A stretch of DNA of 64,000 nucleotides from Neocallimastix lanati (nom. inval.). Its lineage: Eukaryota; Neocallimastigomycota; Neocallimastigomycetes; Neocallimastigales; Neocallimastigaceae. Shown here in pieces: positions 12,722-33,536 of this stretch. The stretch's first letter is position 1; every line of letters starts with the position of its first letter. Below the pieces are notes generated by a model that did no database searches, was not told where the DNA came from, and saw only the letters and a program-made list of their open reading frames with translations. The stretch covers positions 144,501 to 208,500 of the forward strand of contig JACVTC010000126.1 of NCBI GenBank assembly GCA_016946835.1. Direction: 5' to 3'. Made by a program: the position numbers and the translations under genes.

Positions 12722-13990
12722 AATTAAAAATATTATATCATATTTTTATTATTGAAATTGGGTATATAAATAATTGTTATATATATTTATTATATATATG
12801 AAATTATTTAATGGGTACACACATAACTAATTTAATATTTTAAAATAAAATAAGAAAAAATAAAAGAATAAAAAATAAAACAATAAGAAAAAAAAACAAA
12901 AAATAAAAAAACACAAAAAGCAAAAAAAAAAAAAAAAAAAAATAAATAAATAAATACGTAAAGAACATAAAAAAAAAAAGAAAATAAACCAAAAACGAAA
13001 AAAACCAAAAACAAAACCAAACAAAAAAAAATTAATAGAAAAATGATTAAATTAATAATAGTATAAATATTTAAATATTAACATCAATATTAAATATAAA
13101 AAATAAAATTTTATATGTTTAATATTGATTTTGATATAATTTTGTAAATAAATAAATAAAAAAAAAAAAAAAAAAAAAATAAGAAAGAAAATTTTTTTTC
13201 TTTTAAAATTTTAATAATATTTTTAGAAGAAAAAAATATATAAATTTATATTATTTTTATTAATATATATATATTTTCTCTTTTTTTTTTTTTTAAAAAA
13301 AAAAAAAAAACAAAAAAAAAAAACAAAAAGAAAATTAATAATGAATTAATAATAAATAATGTTAAAAGACAGGAATTTAGGTCAACTTGATTAATATATT
13401 TTATGATAAAAAGTTAACAAATATAGAATTATTCTAAATTAACATAATTTATTCTGAAAAAATAATTTATATTAATGATGAATATACATGTTATTTTATT
13501 TTTTTTTTTTTATTTATTATTATCAATGACTTAATAACTTAATTTTTTTTTTTTTTTTTTTTTTTTATTTTTTATTTTTTATTCATATATAATTAAAATT
13601 ATATATTTTTATTATTTGGAATATATAAACTTTTATATGAATTAAAAGTATTTTATTAATTAATAAATATATAATAAATATGTAGATTAATAAATAATAA
13701 AAAATAAATAAATAAAAATTAATTACATAATAACTAAATAAATAAATAAATAACAAATAATAAATAAATAAATATTTATTTTATTTACTAATTGGTTTAG
13801 TTAAATTTTGGAAATATTAAAATAATTACTAAATAACAATATAATAGATAATAATAAAATATATTATTTAATATTAAATATTCAGTTACATAAATTATTT
13901 TTAATTTTAAAAAAAAAAAAATTTTCATTGTTAATTAAATTATTACAGATTTGGAAAAAAAAAAAAATAAAAACTTGTAATTCTTATTAT
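12722..13990. other. Intergenic purine-rich and homopolymer DNA
   Basis: Downstream of the LRR gene, 12840-13030 is nearly pure A/G/C on the plus strand (AAAATAA and ACAAAA runs). Its long Phe-rich open frames on the minus strand are composition artefacts. Poly-A and poly-T runs continue to 13980. No gene seen. Confidence 0.6.
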
Positions 13991-13997
13991 AAATTCT

Positions 13998-16380
13998 TAG
14001 GGTCGGATTCTTTAGGTCTTTCTAAAGATTGCTTGAAAGATTCTGATACATTAAGGAGTTTGGGAAGTCCAAGGCAATAAGAATGGGATATTAACCAAGA
14101 TATTAGCAATGTAGAAATTAGTGAAGTAAATCTCATCTACGCCTGACTTTAAAGCTTGTGGTCCTGAGGGCATTACATTGGAATTCTTCAAAGCTATGAT
14201 TCCTTGTAAAGATGATTTAGAAGGATCAAGTGATAATAATAATTATATTTCATCTGACTTTAAATGTCTCAAAGCCTTAATCAATCGTATTTGGAATATT
14301 GATTTCTCAAAATCAAGGAATAACTCATCGAGTGTTTCTATTCACAAAAAGGGTAATCCATCAGATTGTAATAACTATCGTGGCATCTCTCTTATCAATA
14401 ATGGGTTAAAAATTATAGCAAAAATCATAGCTAATAGAATCTTTAAATATGGAATTGATCGTAATCGAGAAGAATGTATAAGTCTTTACATTATATTAAG
14501 AATTATATGTCAGAGACGTAAATTTGAAAATAAGGATACTTTCCTTTGCTTTTTTGGGCCTTTAAAAATCGTATGAATCAGTGCCCATATATAATGTATT
14601 AATGAAGATTCATCGCTTAGGTATTAGAAGTGCTATAAATTTATTGAAAACTTATACTTATCTTCCAAGGCTTGTGTAAGGGTTGATGGACAATTATCAG
14701 AATCATTTAATATTAAGAAAGGATTTCGCCAAGGTTGTCCCCTCACCAATTTTATTTAACTTGTTCATTAATGAGATCTTTAATAATTGTGATAAATATG
14801 GAATCTCTATTGGTGTTAAACGTTGTTGTGGAGGTCTTTTTGCAGATGACATTGTGTTATATGCTCCAACAAGATCTCAACTAAAGAAGTTGTTAAAGTT
14901 ATCCAGTAAATGGGCTAGAAGTAATGAAATGCAATTTGGTATTAATAACTGTGCCAATTTAGTAGTACGAGGGGAAGTTTCAAGATTTCTTAATAACAGT
15001 AATGCCTTTTATCTTTCAAGTCAAGAGTTACCTAAAACGAATTGCTATACCGTCTTCAATTGATTTAGAATTGAAGTTTCGTATTAGGTACCTCTTTACT
15101 TGGTTCAAACAAAGAAAGAACGAGAAGTACATAGATACTAGTTAATTCAGGATTATACTAGATTGAAGGATTTTCTAAAGGGAATAGCTTTACATACCTT
15201 TATTGTGTTTCTAAAGAACTTAATATCCCTCCTCTTTCGGCGAAATGTGCGACTGCTCAGGTAAGGTGTTTTAAAAAATGGAAAAACTCAAAATGAATTA
15301 TCTCTTATTTACTTACTTAGAGATATATCACATTGTAGACGTTAGGCATAGGATAAAGAAAGTTAAATTTTTGCTGACAAATTAATTAAATTTCCATCAA
15401 ATAAAGAAATTGTTTAACTTTTATTGGGATATAGATATGGCAAGAAAATTAATCAAAGCAAAGTTTATATGAAAAGTAAATTTGAAAAAACTAGAGACTA
15501 CCTAAAGCTCAACTTTAAGTATCCTGAATTTAGCATTGGCTTCCAAAGGGCACTTCTTGCCAGATGTGGATATAAATTCTATGTTCGTGTTGCCAAAGCT
15601 GCCAATATGATTGAAAAAGACTGTCCAGAAAGGTGTCCTAGTTGTTATAGAAAAAATAGTAATCCTCGATTGGACCATTGGTTTTCTAAATGCTATCTTT
15701 TCCGTGAAATTTCGAATGAAATACTTCAAGGGTATAGAAATTCTTTACTAAAAATTTTATATAATTTCTAAATATTATCCAATATCAAATAGTAATATAA
15801 ACACTGTTATCACAAATATGAATTATATATTGAATCAAGTACAGATTCTGATAGTTGTAACGAAGTTTATAATATTAATAATGACAACAGAAACAGTATT
15901 GTTAATAATAGTAGTATTGGTGATAGTGAATATAGGAATATTAATATTAGTAATAGTGAAAATAATAGTATCGTTACTACTAATGTAGTGAATAGTTTAA
16001 TTAACGAAAATCGTGTTAATTTAAGTAATTTTCTGAATAATGAGTGTGTAAATATATATAATTTCCTTCTTGGTGGAAGAAATGCATACATTATCGATTT
16101 AAATTATAAAAAGGAATGGGATATTTTATTTAAGAACTAAATTATTTCTGGTGATTTTTCAAAAACGCCATTCTTGGTGCGATCTGCCGCTTTCTTTACA
16201 GAAATTATGTCTCGGGGTTGTACTAGACAAGGGTTACTATTCCGAAAGTATAAACGCAAATTAACCAGGAGTGTCAACGCTGAAAATGCAGTAAGACAGG
16301 TTTGCAGGGCCAATGCCTCTGAAGGAGAAGACCATGATTTCTTTCAGATAGTCAATTCAAACCCTAATCCTGAATAAGTA
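13998..16380 (+). mobile_element. Decayed non-LTR (LINE) retrotransposon
   Basis: Reverse-transcriptase blocks occur in order on the plus strand but in different frames. An N-terminal block containing ACGPEGITLEFFK sits near 14150. It is followed by VSIHKKGNPSDCNNYRGISL (14340-14400) and, after frameshifts, PSPILFNLFINE (about 14740) and the catalytic box FADD (about 14840). A downstream open stretch (15424-15771) holds a CPSC...H...C zinc-knuckle-like motif typical of LINE C-termini. The tail (16262-16380) recurs inverted at 55276-55397. The element has several stops and frameshifts and an extra 600-base diverged section after the reverse transcriptase. The clade cannot be fixed by eye. Confidence 0.75.
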
Positions 16381-16596
16381 ATATGTAAGTGAGGTTCTTT
16401 ACATATGGACTTTTTTCTGAATTTATTTATACACTTTATTTTTGAGTATTACTATTTTATTTCATATATCTATTTTAAATATTATTATGATCAAATTGAA
16501 AAAATAATATTTATTTATTTCATTAATCATGTTTTTTTTTTTTTTTTTTATTTATTTTTATTTATTTTTATTTTTATTTTTCATTAAAATTATATA

Positions 16597-16781
<185 letters not shown>

Positions 16782-17059
16782 GATTAAAGTTCGCAATAAT
16801 TACTACTACATAAAAAAAAATTCTACTGTATTATACCAAATTTAGGGAATAAAATAAAATAATTGAAATAACTAACATATTCAAGAATCATGTGATTTAA
16901 ATAAACATTGTATGCTTCACTTTTTTTATTTTTATAATTTTAATTTTTATAATATTTATTTTTTATATTTTTATTTTTATTTTTATTTTTATTTTTTTTT
17001 TTAATTAATCAAAGATATTTTATAAAATATAAAATTTAATATTAAATAATATTGTTAAA

Positions 17060-18460
17060 AAAAAAAAAAAATAGCTATAGGAAGCAACTATTTTTAACAA
17101 GTAATATCAAAGTTGAAGACTTAAGAAATAGAATAAATGAAGATCACAAAATATGGACCTACATGGGTGACCCTTCCTAACAATAACGAAGATACTGATA
17201 ATCTAAGGGATATATACACAAAATAAATGATAGTATATGCGATGATCGTCAATATGAAAAGTAAAATCGTCAAAATAAAAAGATGTCCAAACAATAAAAC
17301 AATAAAACGCCGCCAAAAGCCAAGAAGAAACTTGAAATAATACATTCAGATATAGTTGAACCAATTAATATTTCTTATAGTGGAAAAAATATTTTTCCTA
17401 ACAATAATTAATGAATACTTAGGAAAGTAGTGAGTATTTATTACGAAAAGTATATTAGAAACCACCCATTTTATAATTTATATATTAAAAATATTTAATA
17501 AAAAAATTTGATAATCAAAAAATAAAATATTTAAATCATACAATGCCTAGGAATATAAAAATAAGAAGAAAAATGATATTGAAAAGGTTTACTCTTCTCT
17601 GTATAAACCATATAATAATGGATTATCTGAAAAATTCAACCAAACTTTAATATCATATACCAAAAAATATAGTATATTGGATCAATAATTTTTCTAATAA
17701 CAAAATCTTAATAATAATTCTCAATACAATAAAAATTTTTTAAATAATGAAACTTTAAATAATAATTCAAAATTAAATAAACTAATTAATGATAATTTAA
17801 ATAATTCCAATATTAATAATGTTTATTTTTTTAGGAAAACTTATCTGAAACTAATATTAAAAATAATGTATCTAGTGATAATAAACATTCTAATTTAAAA
17901 TTTCAAAACTCTAATTATTATTATAATTATTATTTTGATAGAAATAAAGTTATTTTAACAAAAGCTCACTTTTAATAAATAAATTGAGCTTTATTTATTA
18001 AAAGTAATCAATAATTATATTTTAATATTTAAAATTCATTTGATACATTTAATAGAATTAAATCATTTCCTTCAAATACCAACTTTTTTTTTAAAAAAAT
18101 AATATAAATAATAATAATAATAATAATGGAACCATTGATTATTTGAACTCTAATATTTTACATAAAATTAAGAAAAATAAATATATAATTATATAATTAT
18201 AAAAGACCATTTAATTATAATATATATATAATAGATCACCTTCTGATGATTTTTATTCCTTTAATAAAATTTAGAAAAATTAATTTTAATTCAAAAATTA
18301 TTGTCTCACTTGATAAATATGAGCCACAATCATATTATCAAGCCACATATTACTCGATTCTCATATTCATCCTCTAAAATCTTGAACAATTTCACATCCT
18401 ACTTCATCAATGATTGCTTTAGAAATACTTCCAATTGAACCCAGCCAGGCATAGGTAATG
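17060..18460 (+). mobile_element. Decayed copia-type integrase remnant
   Basis: Plus-strand frames give LEIIHSDIVEPI followed by YSGKNIF near 17325-17400, matching the start of a Ty1/copia integrase core (L..IHSDL.GP). Near 17600-17670, SLYKPYNNGLSEKFNQTL matches the integrase block P..NG..E..N.TL. Stops and frameshifts are frequent. From 17700 to 18100 the sequence is Asn-rich low complexity. The less AT-rich part at 18230-18460 may be further polyprotein debris, but I cannot place it. Confidence 0.6.
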
Positions 18461-21400
18461 GATAATCTAGTACTATTTATTTATTTATTTTTTTTTTAAA
18501 TGAAGTCTTCGTATGAATGATTACGTAATTTAAATCTTGATACCTATTATTATTAATTTTTAGGAAATAAAACCAAAAGATAATTCATATTAAATGTACT
18601 TTTATTATTTTATTATTCATTCTAGGATATAATTTTACCTTAATATATAAATATTTCTAATATATAAATGTAAATGTGTATAATAGATATTTATTCTTTA
18701 AATTTTATTAATAAATAGAGTTATAAATAAATATTAAATCTATTCATTTATAAAATTTAAAGAGTTCTTTTTTTTTTTTTTGAGTGTTAAGCAAAAACAA
18801 AAGTTTAAAAGATTTTGGAAAATATTATTTATTTTAAGTGTCATATTAAAAAAAAATAAAGAAAACAGTACAATACAATATCTTTTTATTCTTTAAAATT
18901 TACTAATAAATAGAGTTATAAGAAAATATTAGAAGTTATTATTTTGGATTGTTCAGCAAATCAAATGAAGCCATTTTTTGTATCTTTAAAAAATAATAGT
19001 ATATAAATTGAATTAATTTTGAATAAAGATTAAATAAATATATATATTTATTATTTAGCACTTCATTTTGGAATATTAAATATATAATCTTTAGTTCATT
19101 TTTTAAAATAATACTATATTTCAAAAAAAAAAAATACCAAATAATAATATCTTATATATTTTAAATTTATAATATATGTAACTTTCATTTATAACAATTT
19201 TTTTTGAAAGTAGTACTATTAGTATTTAAGAAATGATGAATATATATAAATATATAAATGAAAGACTCTGAGCTTTTTCTACCATATTCTATAAGATTAG
19301 AATCGGTTTTGTAATTTGAGTATTAGTTAAATATATGCTTAATAAAAATAGTGATTGCAAAGAGAAAGCAGATTTTAATTTTATAGGATATCTCATTATT
19401 GTTAATTTTCAGACTGCAAATTTATAATAAAAATTCCCAATTTTTATTTTTATGGTTAATTTTATGGTTAAAAAAGGCTATTACTAAAATAATACGCTTT
19501 AAATAAAATTTGAAAATCAGGAAGATAAAACTCATAAAAAATCTTTTAAAAGTTAAAATATATATATATATATATATTTAATAAATATGTATTATAAAAA
19601 TATTTTATTATTTAAACATTTCAACTAATTTATGATATAAATAATAAATAATAATAATTTTTTTTTAGAAAAAAATATTACTAAATAATAAATAATAAAA
19701 AAAAAATTTTTTTTTTTATCATTTTCATATTTTTATTAATAATTTGTTATTTGGTATTAAATTGAAAGTAATAAAAAATAATTAATAATATTATTGTCTA
19801 TTTATTATTTATTATTTATTATTTATTATTTATTATTTATTATTTATTATTTATTATTTATTATTTATTATTTATTATTTATTATTTATTATTTATTATT
19901 TATTATTTATTATTTATTATTTATTATTTATTATATATTATTTATTATTTATTATTTATTATTTATAATTTAAATTTACAATTTTAATTAACCAAAAAAA
20001 AATAGAAAGAAGTAAAAAAAAAAAAAACATTGACTTGCACATAATGGGTACCCATCTCCCAATATGACCATACAGTTATTAATTAACTGTAAGGTGATGA
20101 GTTATTGGCGTACTGTAACAGCTTCGCCGCTCTCAATCGTCGTTACACACTGCCCGGAGATGCCTTCCTAACGTTCCTACATATATCTCCATTGACCACG
20201 AGCATCAAAATGGAATCATTAACTCCTCCTTAGTGGGTGTAATCATTGGCGATTGGAAATTTTACAATCATCAAGGTCTATGCTTCAATTCAAAGCGTAA
20301 TATCAGGGTTGGGTGAAATAATAATTTGAGGGAATGCTTTATGAATATCACGTGTGGTATATACATTGTTTAAAACTGTTTTAATTACAATTTTGCCTAA
20401 AATTAAAAATAACATTCTTTATATTTCTTCAATATTTTAAAGAAGTATTAAGGTATTAAATAATATATAATTTATAAAGTTACCTTAAAGAGTTAGTAAT
20501 CACTACCAGTATAATTCAATGAATCAATATTTTATATTAATGCTATCCCCCAATAAATTAATAAATATTCATAATTGTATTGTCATCATTATCAAAAACC
20601 ATGTGATAGATGAATGAAAATTAATGGCAATGTCAATGATTTTTACTAATTGTATTCATTTATAATTTGATTTGGAAGTATATGGAAGAATATTAATACT
20701 CTTCATTTTTAAATAGTGAATAATAAATAATTATTTATATAATTAAATTTAATAGTTAATAATATTATTATTTTTTTCGATTGTTTTTCTTTTAGTATTT
20801 CCATAAAAAATTAAATATTACTGATAATAAAATTATTATTAAAATAAATATTATTTTATATTTTTTAATTTTATTTTTAATATTATTTGAGATATCATTA
20901 ACATAATTAATAAATTTCAATACTATAAAATATTAATAATAATATTTTATTTTTTATAATTTTTTTATAATTAGAAATAAGTCTATTTTATTTTTATCAA
21001 TGTATCTTCTTTATAACTTAAAAAAATGGGTATTTTGTTATATAAATATAATATTTTTATTATTATAAAAAATTATTTTAAGATATATAAATTTTAATAT
21101 AACGAAAAAACACCTTTTTCTTTTTTTTTTTTTTTTTTAGAAAACCTCTATTAAATTAAATAAAAAGAATAAAGATTGATTTTTCCATATATTTTTATTA
21201 GAAATACTCTATATTTTATTTATATATTTTTATGCCTCTATTAAATTTTCATCTTAAAAAGAAAATTGTTTTATATAAATAGAATGTAAGTATAAATATA
21301 TATTTAAATAAGTTATTAAAAACAATTTTGAAATTAATAGTAAATAACATCTATTTATTATCAATGGTTTAAATATTTAATTATTATAATTTTACTAATA

Positions 21401-22866
21401 TAAACTGTTTTATAAAAATAGGCAGTATAATTTAAAATTAAAATTTTTTTTAAAAAAAACAAATTAAGTGGATAAATATTAAATATATAAATATATATAT
21501 TTAATTAATTAAATTTTTTTATATTACCAAAAGTAAATGGATAAAAATTTTAAATAAAAAGCAAAAAAAAAATATTGATTCAACCTTATTTTTATTATAA
21601 ATATTTTGTTTTTTATTTTATTTGTATTATTTAATGTCCAAAAATATAATGATACAAAAATCCCTTCAAGAAATTGGAGAGACTTCCTTCAGGGAATCAA
21701 GAGAATGAATGTACATTCATGAAGGAAAAGAAAAATTTTAGGTATCCATTATATTTTTTCTTTAACTATGTATTAATGAAAAACAGAGCCAATATAGCCT
21801 TTAGACTCTCTCAATCCACATAATAGACTTTTTATTTGTACAGTTAATATAACAAGTTTTATATAATTAAAATTATTAAAGATTAATTATAAATTAATAT
21901 ATATATATATATATTTTGTATTTACTATGATAATAAAAATTTATATTTATTAATTAATTATTTGTATTATTTATTTTTACTATAAAAAATAATGTATTAT
22001 GATATTTTGGTATTATTTTATTTTTAGTAATATAAAAAAATTTTTTTTAAAAAAAAAAAGTTTTATTTTAAATCAATTTTTATATGTTTCTATATTTTAA
22101 TTTAATTAATTTCTGTTATTGCATTTTTTTTAAATTAATCCTAATTATTAAAACTTTTTTTTTTTATTTTTATTTTTATTTTTTTTTTATTTAAAAGAAA
22201 AAATAAAATATATATATATATATATATATATAAAAGTCAATAAATCCTATTTGGTTATTTAAAAATTATTTACAAAATTATTTTAGTAAATGCCCTAATA
22301 TAAAAGATATTTTCCTATTTATTAAAGTTTTATTAATATAAAATGAAAAAATTATCTTGATTTATTTCATAAAAGTGTAAAAATTTTATTTAATATGGAA
22401 ATTATGACTATAATTTATATTGACTTTATAAAATTGAAATTTTAAAAAGTATATTCTAAGGTCTATAATAGATAAACAATTATATATTTTATAATAATAT
22501 ATATATTTTAGATCTGTCCATTAAAATCCATTGTTATAATAGTAATAATAATAATATTATTATTATTAATAATAAATATATAAATAAATTAACAATTAAT
22601 TAATTTATTAATTAATTAATAAATAAATATAACAAATAAATATTTTTGTAAAATATAAAGTAGAAAAAAGCTATGGTTAATATTATGATGAAGAAAAAAT
22701 GTGGTATAAATTCAAGTAAAAATAAATATTATTTAATCAATTACTATTATTATTATCATAATGATTTTTATTATTATTTTAGAATTTCCATATATATTTA
22801 AATCTTTAATATATATATATTTATTTTATTTTTTTTATTTATTTTTTTTTGATGTTATTGAAATGA
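18461..22866. other. Long intergenic region without a recognisable gene
   Basis: Contents: poly-T/A runs, a TTATTTA array at 19799-19970, a less AT-rich island at 20030-20320 (listed separately), and a patch at 21655-21830 with a small palindrome (GAATGTACATTC). Near 22675 an ATG-initiated frame of about 40 codons runs toward the GPCR gene but could not be joined to it. The last 300 bases presumably hold the GPCR promoter. Confidence 0.5.
20030..20320. other. GC-richer island of unknown origin
   Basis: About 290 bases of balanced composition in DNA that is otherwise mostly A/T. No open frame of useful length was found in either strand on inspection. The sequence ends abruptly in poly-A on its left (20000-20030). 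A retroelement 3' end or non-coding RNA gene is possible; nothing identifies it. Confidence 0.35.
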
Positions 22867-29287
<6,421 letters not shown>

Positions 29288-29747
29288 AAGCAAATATATA
29301 AAGATTTTAATCCATTAATAAATTTTACAAATGGCTATAATCTTTTTTAAATAATTAAACAATCAATAATAATTGATATATACAATGATCAAATACAATA
29401 AAAAAAAATTAAAAATATATTAATTATACAAAAATTATTTATTATATAATAAATATTTATAATGATAATATCGTAAAAATTTTAATTTTTTTTTTATATA
29501 TTTTTATTTTTATTTTATCGTTCTTCTATTATTCAAAAATATTTAAATAATATCATAAACTATTTATTAGTAAAAATAATTATTAAAATATAATATATAA
29601 ATCAAAGATTAGTATTTTTTTTATTAAAAAAAAATATATATATAAACTTTTATCTTCTAGATATTTAGAAAAAGTAAATAAATAAATACATAAAAAAAAA
29701 TAATCAATATTAAATAAATGTATTAAATTAATAATTATTATACTAAT

Positions 29748-29812
29748 ATTTAGATATATATGTGTCATTGATATAAATTGTCTCATATCAATGAACACAT
29801 ATATATCTAAAT
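29748..29812. repeat. Imperfect inverted repeat (hairpin)
   Basis: The left arm ATTTAGATATATATGTGT followed by CATTGATAT pairs with the right arm, with one unpaired base. The loop is 10 bases. It lies 460 bases beyond the stop codon of the beta-helix GPCR. It could be a small MITE relic or a 3'-end signal. Confidence 0.7.
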
Positions 29813-30748
29813 TTATATAATATTTTCTATAAAATAATATCTGTATATTATAAAATTTTAGTATATAAAAAAAAGTTTAAAGAAAAATGGATGAGTTTAA
29901 CCAAATTAATAAAGTTTTTAATGTTAATTCAAAAATAAAAAAATAAGAAATAATATTTTATATATTATTATTAATAATTATATCAATATTAAATATATAT
30001 ATTAATAAAGTTTAATTGCTTTAAAAAACTGAAACTTTTTACTTTATTATTTAAAGTAAAAACATAATATATACTATGAGTGAATATATAAGTACTTATT
30101 TTTCGTTCATATTAAGTATGAGTAACATATACCAAATTACTTTGATAATAATAATATATATATAATTTTTTTTTTTACATTGTTTCATTTTAATTTTAAA
30201 ATTTAATAATATATTTCATATGAATTAAGAACTTCTATAAATTTTCAATATTTATATGAAAAAAAAATTTACAATATTTTTTATTAATAAATATATCAAT
30301 ATTGGAAACTTTCTCATCTATTATAATATACTATTTATTTGTTAATTTATATATTACATATTATTCATTATTATAATTAATTAATAAACCAGTTTATAAA
30401 TGTTTAATTTTTTTTTTATAAATACCAAAATTACTACTTTACCCTTAAAAATAAAAAAAAAAAAAAAAATTAAATTAATAAATCATTTTTAAGATTTATA
30501 AATTTAAAGTTTTAATTTCGAATTGCAATATGGTAATTTTTTTTTTTTTTTTTTTTTTTTTTATTTAAAGAAATATGGTTTAGTTTTTAAAATTGTAAAT
30601 TCTACCATACATTATTTATTATATATATATATATTTTATTTATGAAATAATAATATCAAGAAGTAATTAAAAAAAAAAAAAGGTAATATAAAAATAAAAT
30701 GTGATGCTTTATATTATTAATAAATAATAAAATTTTTTATTAAATAAT

Positions 30749-30873
<125 letters not shown>

Positions 30874-31258
30874 GAAAATTAAAAATAATAAAAAATTTTT
30901 TTCCTTAAAATACGAAATAAAATATTTTTCTTTTATTTTAAAGATTGTATTTATTGTATTTTATTTATATATACATTTATTGAAATTATTATTATTAACA
31001 AATTTGTTAATGTTAAATTATAATAATGATAATAAAAAAAATTTCTATTTTTTTTTGTAATTTTATCACCAAAAATGTTTTTGTTTTTTATTTTATTTTA
31101 TTTTTTTAATTATTTTTAATATTTATTTTTTGATATATAAATATTCATTTAATATTTCATCATAAAAAAAATCACCAAAAAAAAAAAAAAAAAAAAGAAA
31201 AAGAACAAAATCAATAGGCATATAAATAATAATAATAATTTTTTTTTTTTTTTTTTTT

Positions 31259-33474
31259 TTAATTTTTCATATTTTTGTTATGAATACTAATTAATATTTC
31301 CGTTATATCAGACATACTTTTAAAGGAAAGTCTTGAGTGGCTGACACTAATTTCTGAACCATATTTTATTATACTATCTATATTGTTATTAAAATTATAT
31401 GTACTTCCTTTACTAAAAAGTTCATTGTTTATTTTTGAAGTAGATTCTTTAATTGTGTTTTTAGAGTTTTTTAAATCATCATCTTTTTCAATATATAAAT
31501 ATTCATTCATTAATCGTACTATAAAAATAAATAGATAAATTGATATCGATGAAAAAATAATTACTGATGTTTGAAATGTATTATATAAGATGTAATTATT
31601 AATATTAAATCTATTAAATAAAACATAGACAAAAGTAAACAGCGATGTTATAAAAATAATTGCTAAGTATTGTTTTATATAACTACTGTTTTCCCGAAGA
31701 TTCCATTCCAAAAAAATTAATAATAAAATAATCAAAATAATAAGGACAAAACATATTATGATAATAATCATTAATATTTTTCCATAAGATTCAAATTCAT
31801 CACATTTTACATAGTTTTCTCCATCATTATTAATTATATTTTTGATATTATAAGGTAAAGCAAATAGTAAACCAATTAACATAAAGGCTACCATTAGAGA
31901 AATGAATAAACATTTATACTTTTTTTCTAAAGCAAAAGTTGATATTTTATTATCTTCCGGAAAATTAATTATTAAATAATAAATAATTGGGAATAAATAT
32001 AAACACATTCCAGTAAATAACAATACAACTCTCAATTTACATTTAAAAGATGTTATTTCTCCATAAAATGTTAATACCGATATTAATATGATTAATGGTC
32101 CATATATTTTAAATATCCAAAAAATAATAGGTAATGTTCTAAAATGATATATAAATCTTTTGGTAAAAAGTAATATAATTGATAATCCTATGATCGTTGA
32201 GGTTACACAAAATATTATAAAAATAACTAATCCTGCTGAGGAATCGTCAGTATGGATTGAAAATTTATAGATTTTCGTCATATCATCAATTTTTTTAATG
32301 ATTTCCTCTAGTGGTTTGTTCATATATAAATATTCGTATATATAACTTCTATAGTGGTTCACATAGATTTCATAATTGACTAATCCGGTATCATTAAATT
32401 TGGCTGAAGAAAATGGATGAGCTCCACGTGGTACTTCACAATCAATCATATAGCATACTTCGTCTTCATTATATATATTAGTAATTGCTGAAAATTGCTG
32501 ATTTGATATGATATATCTTTTCTGAATTTCTTTTGATGTAATATATTTTATTGCTTCAATTGCTGCTTTTATTTTTTGATCACTAGAATATGGATTTATA
32601 CCAATATTTATGCTATTGGAAACAGATCCTGAAACCCCTTCTTTCCATCCTGGTAAAGATGTTATTTTATATACAGGATTACAGCTTGCATACCAATATT
32701 TTATAAATAATGCTTTTCCATTGGACATATATGAAATTGCATTATAATAATTTAATTGAAAAATATCATCTAATTTTTGATAAATATATTAAATTATAAA
32801 CAAAAATAATATGAGTTAATAATCTTAATTAAAAAATAAATGTAAAAATAAAACTTAAAAATAATAAATAATTAAATAATTAAATAAAGTAATATACCAG
32901 ATCCTATTTCTTCTTTTAATTTTTTTAGTTTTTTTAATGCATCTTTTGCTTCTTTACTTGTAATTTTTGGATAAGGTGAAGAATTTGACATTCTGAACGA
33001 ATTTAAAAATTCATAAATTGATACTAATCCATAATCAGATTCTTTATGTAAGTAAATAAAAAAAATTATTAAATTATTTTTTAGTAAATTAAAATTTCAT
33101 TTTATTATATATATAATTTTTATATTTTATTAAATTAAATAATATATTTATTATTATTATTATTATTATATTTATTATATAATTAATTAATTTCTTTATT
33201 AATTTTTATGTAATTTTTTTTTAAAAATATATACCATCAAATAATCCGTTATATACAATAAAGTCAGTATTATTGAGTTTTTTTTCTTCATTCAAAATAT
33301 ATTTTCCAGTTTCTATTAATTCATCCCATGTTTTTGGAACTTCTTTATTATATTTATTTAATAATTCTTCATTCGAATATAAAGAAGTAATACGGAGTGA
33401 AACTGGCTATTAATAGTATTTAAATTAATAATAATGATTTTTATATTATTAGTAAAAAATGTATATTATTATTA

Positions 33475-33536
<62 letters not shown>

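Noticed and set aside
12827-13024. Two overlapping Phe-rich minus-strand frames
   Set aside because: They arise from a purine-rich tract on the plus strand; no codon bias or homology.
29583-29798. 71-residue minus-strand frame near the receptor spacer
   Set aside because: AT-rich Ile/Phe/Tyr composition, overlaps a hairpin, no domain or splice support.
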